Source: Rhizobium skierniewicense
GTDB lineage: Bacteria > Pseudomonadota > Alphaproteobacteria > Rhizobiales > Rhizobiaceae
Direction of reading: 5' to 3'
DNA: 64,000 nt
NCBI RefSeq assembly: GCF_014196515.1
Contig: NZ_JACIDV010000002.1
Span: 62,001-126,000, forward strand
This document shows positions 59,757 to 64,000 of the stretch, in pieces; position 1 is the first letter of the stretch, and every line of letters starts with the position of its first letter. The notes beneath the pieces were generated by a model, which was not told where the DNA came from, made no database searches, and worked only from the letters and a program-made list of their open reading frames with translations. A program made the translations under genes and the position numbers.

Positions 59757-59880
59757 GGGGCCTATCCGAATTCGGGTCTACACCCTTTTTCTGGCATCAA
59801 CGTATGTCGTCGCGGCCGTGCCAGCGGGATATGCGCGAAAAGTGTGGTGCTATAATTTCCGAATCGATTGCTGAGTGTGC

Positions 59881-60447
59881 CTACTCGGAATAAACTTCAC
59901 CCGATGAAGTGATGATCTGCCATTTGCCATCCACGCTGTTCATTGATACCAGGCGGCTGTCGTCGGGGAGGGCAGAGCCGATCTGGACGAGGAACATGCC
60001 GGATTTGTCTTCGATGAGTGCGCGGCCGTTCGAGACGTGCAGGAGTTTGAAGCGTGTACCGCCGGGGAAGGGCTGAGAGGGTCCGCTGTCGGTTTGGCTT
60101 TCGCCAGTCCCGCCCGTCGGAAGGGTTGCGGTGGTCAGGGGATCGAGTTGCAATGCTACCGTGTCGGCTTTGTTGTCGGGCGGCGTGTCTTTATCGAAGT
60201 GCGGCGCAACAGCGGTCACACCACCGCCTTGGCGTTGCGGTACGTGCTTGAGCGCTTCCCAACCATTGCCGCTGATGCCGAATTTCTCCGGGTTGAAGAA
60301 CACATACCATGGCAGCGCAGCAGCTGTGGCTGCAATGACGAGGAGGCCGCCGGTCAGGTAACGGTCAAAATCCCGGATAGACCGTCTTTGGCGTGCATCG
60401 CGGGCCAGATTTTCGTTAATTTTCGAATGGATCAGATTCATGGTCAT
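59881..60447 (-). CDS. Flagellar cluster membrane protein, unknown function
   Basis: This 188-residue protein has one membrane segment (about residues 30 to 50, GGLLVIAATAAALPWYVFF) and a periplasmic part with a linker and a C-terminal beta domain (FKLLHVSNGRALIEDKSGMFLVQIGS). It is coupled to fliI by ATGA, and related rhizobial genomes have a similar protein there. It is probably a flagellar export or assembly factor, unproven. Confidence 0.75.
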   Translation of the reverse strand: MTMNLIHSKINENLARDARQRRSIRDFDRYLTGGLLVIAATAAALPWYVFFNPEKFGISGNGWEALKHVPQRQGGGVTAVAPHFDKDTPPDNKADTVALQLDPLTTATLPTGGTGESQTDSGPSQPFPGGTRFKLLHVSNGRALIEDKSGMFLVQIGSALPDDSRLVSMNSVDGKWQIITSSGEVYSE

Positions 60448-61895
60448 CCCCGCCGCTGTAAAGGCGCTGGCTGATTGTTGACGGGTGCGTTGCGCAACGC
60501 ATTTGCAAGCTCGGCATAGGCGTCGATAACGGTCCGGTCGCCCGGCGATTGCTTGAGTACATCGTAGACGAACGGAACTTGTTTGACGGCCATATCGAGT
60601 TCGGCATCCACGCCGGGTCGATAGCCGCCGATCAGACGCAAATCCTTGGTTTCTTCGTAATTGTGAATGAGCGATTTCAACCGCGAGACCAGCTTTTGCT
60701 GGTCGGGCGTCCAGGCCTTGTGCGACAGGCGCGAAATGGAGGCGAGCGGGTTGATCGGCGGATAGCGGCCCTCATCGGCCAGAGCGCGGTCCAGCACGAT
60801 GTGTCCGTCGAGAATGCCACGGGTCGAGTCGGCGATGGGGTCGTTGTGATTGTCTCCATCAACCAGAATGGAGATGATCGCGGTTACTGTTCCCGTGCCT
60901 TCCGGGCCGGGTCCGGCGCGCTCCAGCAAACGGGGCAATTCGGTGAAGACAGAGGCAGGATAGCCACGCGCAATAGGCGGCTCTCCGGCGGCAATGGCCA
61001 CTTCGCGAATGGCGTGGGCGAACCGCGTGATGCTGTCTGCAATGAAGAGGACATTTTCGCCTTTGTCGCGAAAGTGTTCGGCAATCGTCATGGCCACCAG
61101 CGGCGCCATTTTGCGCAACATAGGGCTCTCGTCGCTGGTTGCGACGATGGCGATGGATTTCTGCATGTTGTCACCGAGCGTGTCCTCGATGAACTCACGA
61201 ACTTCGCGACCACGTTCGCCAACGAGCGCAATGACGACCTTGTCAAATGCATCGGCGCGGGCAAGCATGGAAAGCAGGGTGGATTTACCAACGCCCGAGC
61301 CGGCAAAGATGCCCAGACGCTGACCGAAGCAGAGGGGTGTGAAGATGTCGATGGCTTTGACGCCGGTGCGGAAGCCCGAAATGACCCGGCTGCGCGTCAT
61401 CGACGGTGGCGGCAGTGCCATGACCGAACGTTTTCTAGGTCCCTTCAGAAGGGGGCCTTTATTGTCGATGGGTTTGCACAGCGAGTTGATGGTGCGCCCA
61501 CACCAGCTGTCATCAGGCTGAACGCGGAATTCGCCTTCGCGCAAGACCACATCGTTGACGCCGATCGGGTCACCAGGTTCGATGGGGCACACATAGATCA
61601 GGTCCGGTTCGACACGAACCACTTCACCCAGATGCAGGCCCGTGGCGCTCTTGTGAACGACGAATTCGCCGAGCCGCACATGTTCCGAAAGACCGCTGAC
61701 CGTGTAATGGCCTGCAGCGATGGTTCTGACCTTGCCGCCGCGCGACATCGGCATGCCGGCGGCGACCTGCGCCTCCATCATTTGTGCAAGTGCTTCCAGT
61801 TTTGGAAAGATGTTCGGCCGTGCCAGTGGCGCGACCAGGATGTCCCCATCCATTTCCGTATCTGTTACTGTCTCGATATCGGGTTGGGCTTCCAT
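60444..61895 (-). CDS. fliI: Flagellar export ATPase FliI
   Basis: This 483-residue ATPase drives the flagellar type III export machine. Walker A is GIFAGSGVGKST (about 196 to 206), followed by VIALVGERGREVREFIED, a Walker B-like NVLFIADSITRFAHA segment and PARGYPAS-type loop (ARGYPASVFTELPRL). Length is near the usual 440 to 480. It is downstream of flgF in the same direction. Confidence 0.96.
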   Translation of the reverse strand: MEAQPDIETVTDTEMDGDILVAPLARPNIFPKLEALAQMMEAQVAAGMPMSRGGKVRTIAAGHYTVSGLSEHVRLGEFVVHKSATGLHLGEVVRVEPDLIYVCPIEPGDPIGVNDVVLREGEFRVQPDDSWCGRTINSLCKPIDNKGPLLKGPRKRSVMALPPPSMTRSRVISGFRTGVKAIDIFTPLCFGQRLGIFAGSGVGKSTLLSMLARADAFDKVVIALVGERGREVREFIEDTLGDNMQKSIAIVATSDESPMLRKMAPLVAMTIAEHFRDKGENVLFIADSITRFAHAIREVAIAAGEPPIARGYPASVFTELPRLLERAGPGPEGTGTVTAIISILVDGDNHNDPIADSTRGILDGHIVLDRALADEGRYPPINPLASISRLSHKAWTPDQQKLVSRLKSLIHNYEETKDLRLIGGYRPGVDAELDMAVKQVPFVYDVLKQSPGDRTVIDAYAELANALRNAPVNNQPAPLQRRG

Positions 61896-61910
61896 CTCAG
61901 TCAGCCGCCG

Positions 61911-62645
61911 TTACTGTCCGCCACCAAGGGTGCGGATGGCCTGCGCGAAGGAATCTTCCGTCGACTTCATCAGCGAGGAGATGCCTTCGAAAGCGCGGTT
62001 GACCTGAACAAGCTGGGTCATCTGGCTGATGGCGTTGACATTGGATTGTTCTGCATAGCCCTGCATGACGCCAACGGCCGAATTGTCGACCACCGGCTGC
62101 GGCGCTTCGGAGAAGATGACGCCACTGTTTTCATAGCGCACAAAACCCTTCTTCGCATCAGCGGAGAAAAGGCCGAGCTGCGCAACTGTGGTGCCATTTT
62201 GAACAATACGGCCATCCGCACCGACGGTCGGCGTGCCACCGGCGAGGTTGAGCTGTATAGGCGCGCCACCAGCATCGATAACTGGATAGCCTTGCGTGGA
62301 GACCAGCTCGCCCGTTACCGACATGGAGAAGCGACCATCGCGCGTCATGACCTGGCCGGCTGGCGTGTTGATGCCGAACCATCCATCCCCCTTGACCGCG
62401 AAATCAAGCGGGTTGCCGGTCTTGATCATTTCACCGTTGCGTGTCGAAAGATAATCGCTTCCCTGCGTCACGAAGGAAATGTCGGCCTTCAGATCGTTGC
62501 GCGTCTGGCTCATGACCTGGTCGAACTTTACTTCCGTACCGCGAAAACCGACCGTGTTCATGTTGGCGATATTGTCGGCAATGGTAGTCAGGCGGCGTTC
62601 CAAGGCAATCTGGGAGGAAATGCCGACGTAAATTCCTGATTGCAT
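61911..62645 (-). CDS. flgF: Flagellar basal body rod protein FlgF
   Basis: This 244-residue protein has the rod/hook start MQSGIYVGISSQIALERRL, the TIADNIANMNTVGFRGTEV motif and a C-terminal MTQLVQVNRAFEGISSLMKS helix. FlgF forms part of the proximal rod. ATG 62645 has AGGAGAG upstream. It precedes fliI by 15 bases, an order seen in Agrobacterium and Sinorhizobium. Confidence 0.95.
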   Translation of the reverse strand: MQSGIYVGISSQIALERRLTTIADNIANMNTVGFRGTEVKFDQVMSQTRNDLKADISFVTQGSDYLSTRNGEMIKTGNPLDFAVKGDGWFGINTPAGQVMTRDGRFSMSVTGELVSTQGYPVIDAGGAPIQLNLAGGTPTVGADGRIVQNGTTVAQLGLFSADAKKGFVRYENSGVIFSEAPQPVVDNSAVGVMQGYAEQSNVNAISQMTQLVQVNRAFEGISSLMKSTEDSFAQAIRTLGGGQ

Positions 62646-62886
62646 GGTGCTCTCCTGTTCGGACAATGAAGAAAAGGCGCACTGCTTCACAGCAACCTCG
62701 TATCTGCCCCGAAACTAGAAGCGCTGGCTTGTGCGAAGCTTTTGAGCGCGACCATGGGACGAGGGGTCTAGGCTGAGCTGGTATTGCTTGGAATGCGGGC
62801 TTGGAAACAGCCGTTGATAGCCAGCCTCGCACAAGGCATGTCACCTATCCCTGAAATGCGAAATTGGCATCAGACGCGAGCTTCAG

Positions 62887-63759
62887 ATGAACATTCTTAT
62901 CGGATTAGTGATTACCTTCGGCTGTATTATCGGCGGTTACATGGCCATGGGCGGTCATTTGGACGTGCTGTTCCAGCCATTCGAGCTTGTCATCATCGGC
63001 GGCGCTGGTATCGGTGGCTTCATCATGGCCAACCCCATGAAAGTGGTGAAGGACAGCGGTAAGGCACTTGGCGAAGCATTCAAGTTTGCCGTCCCCAAAG
63101 AGCGGAACTATCTGGACGTTCTGGGTGTCCTTTATTCGCTGATGCGCGATCTGCGTACGAAATCGCGCAACGAGATCGAAGCTCATATCGACAATCCGGA
63201 GGAATCCTCGATTTTCCAGACCGCACCATCGGTTCTGAAAAACAAGGAGCTCACGTCTTTCATCTGCGATTATGTTCGCCTCATCATCATCGGCAATGCG
63301 CGCAGCCACGAGATCGAGGCGCTGATGGACGAAGAAATCGAAACCATTCTGCACGACAAGATGAAGCCCTATCACGCCATTACCGCGATGGGCGATTCAT
63401 TCCCCGCCATCGGTATCGTGGCCGCGGTTCTCGGCGTTATCAAAGCGATGGGCAAGATCAACGAATCGCCTGCGGTTCTGGGCGGCCTCATCGGTGCTGC
63501 ACTCGTTGGCACCATGCTTGGTATCATCCTGTCCTACTCCATCTGTAATCCTCTGTCGGCGCAGATAAAGATCGTGCGCACCAAGCAGCACCGTCTTTAC
63601 ATCATCGTGAAACAGACCTTGCTTGCCTACATGAATGGCTCGGTCCCGCAGGTCGCGCTGGAATACGGACGCAAGACCATTTCCAACTATGAGCGTCCGT
63701 CCATCGATGCCGTGGAGCAGGAAATGATGAACCCGGGTGGCGACCAGAAGGCGGCTTGA
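62887..63759 (+). CDS. motA: Flagellar motor stator protein MotA
   Basis: This 290-residue protein has four membrane segments (first: [20 protein letters not shown]; last pair about residues 170 to 220 with [12 protein letters not shown] and [12 protein letters not shown]) and a cytoplasmic loop with charged residues that contact FliG. It is divergent from flgF and coupled to fliM (TGATG). Confidence 0.96.
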   Translation: MNILIGLVITFGCIIGGYMAMGGHLDVLFQPFELVIIGGAGIGGFIMANPMKVVKDSGKALGEAFKFAVPKERNYLDVLGVLYSLMRDLRTKSRNEIEAHIDNPEESSIFQTAPSVLKNKELTSFICDYVRLIIIGNARSHEIEALMDEEIETILHDKMKPYHAITAMGDSFPAIGIVAAVLGVIKAMGKINESPAVLGGLIGAALVGTMLGIILSYSICNPLSAQIKIVRTKQHRLYIIVKQTLLAYMNGSVPQVALEYGRKTISNYERPSIDAVEQEMMNPGGDQKAA

Positions 63760-64000
63760 TGATGGCAAATATTGCCCAGACCACTGTCACGACCATGGAA
63801 CCGGCACTTCTCGCGAAGTTGACGGGTGGCCTTGGCGACAGCAAGAAAGTTGCCAAGATTGGTGCTGATATGGGCCAGCTGTACAGCAATTTTCTGCCCG
63901 ATATCTTTCACAGCGAGACGGGCATCACCATAGAGGTCGACTATGTCGGCTGCGAATCAGGCCTGATGACCGATCTTGTTCGCAAGCTGGGCAAGGATTT
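63759..64000 (+). CDS. fliM: Flagellar motor switch protein FliM (5' part)
   Basis: Only the first 80 codons are in the window. The product starts [15 protein letters not shown] and continues with LTGGLGDSKKVAKIGADMGQ. In Agrobacterium and Sinorhizobium fliM follows motA, and the start overlaps the motA stop. The N-terminal sequence differs from the enterobacterial CheY-binding motif, so the call rests mainly on gene order. Confidence 0.8.
   Translation, partial: MMANIAQTTVTTMEPALLAKLTGGLGDSKKVAKIGADMGQLYSNFLPDIFHSETGITIEVDYVGCESGLMTDLVRKLGKD

Overview
The window is chromosomal DNA of a Rhizobiales (Rhizobiaceae) bacterium, most likely Agrobacterium. The evidence is the flagellar block flgF-fliI with divergent motA-fliM, a podJ-type polar organizer, DUF982 and BA14K proteins, an alphaproteobacterial SOS box (GTTC-N7-GTTC), and palindromic intergenic repeats of the type common in rhizobia. 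This assignment is inferred from gene content, not from a database search.

Region A (1 to about 19,431) is the right part of a siphovirus-type prophage. In order it carries head-tail connector, head closure, HK97 gp10-like, DUF3168, tail tube, tail chaperones, tape measure, tail hub proteins, a GNAT acetyltransferase, tail tip, glycine-rich fibre, and a lysis cassette (holin-like protein, endolysin, overlapping Rz/Rz1 spanins). Two short stretches run against the main direction: a lipoprotein gene inside the tail module, and a four-gene SOS-controlled operon with an SRAP (YedK/HMCES-type) protein. The prophage ends with an HNH-like zinc protein, a lipoprotein and a tRNA-Gly 3' fragment (attR). 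Its left end (integrase, terminase, portal, capsid) lies outside the window.

Region B (19,674 to 48,365) is ordinary chromosome: BA14K protein, a processive GT2 glycosyltransferase, solute-binding proteins, an S24 repressor, a LuxR-type response regulator, DUF952-pyrD, a CAP protein, a methyltransferase, tandem YitT proteins, Lhr-like helicase with PdeM, a histidine phosphatase, TIGR02186-TauE, podJ and a three-gene beta-oxidation cluster (acyl-CoA dehydrogenase, thiolase, FadB-like).

Region C (48,394 to 58,975) is a compact 10.6 kb integrated element in tRNA-Phe(GAA), flanked by identical 53-bp att cores. It has an integrase, an excisionase-like protein, two divergent Arc-like repressors around a three-site operator, and a lambda-O-like replication gene containing its own iterons. 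It also has a prohead protease, a major capsid protein, a tail chaperone-like protein, a gp10-like protein and a tape measure protein. It shows no terminase, portal, tail tube, tail tip or lysis genes. The last 120 residues of its tape measure protein are nearly the same as those of the Region A prophage, with mostly silent DNA differences. This suits a phage satellite that makes its own capsid and borrows a helper's tail, although a deleted prophage is possible. Next to it is a striking series of eight short palindromes of differing sequence, spaced mostly 24 to 27 bp apart. A third, decayed element (chaperone-integrase chimera) follows attR.

Region D (59,523 to 64,000) holds a small lipoprotein gene and the flagellar genes: an fliI-linked membrane protein, fliI, flgF, motA and the start of fliM.
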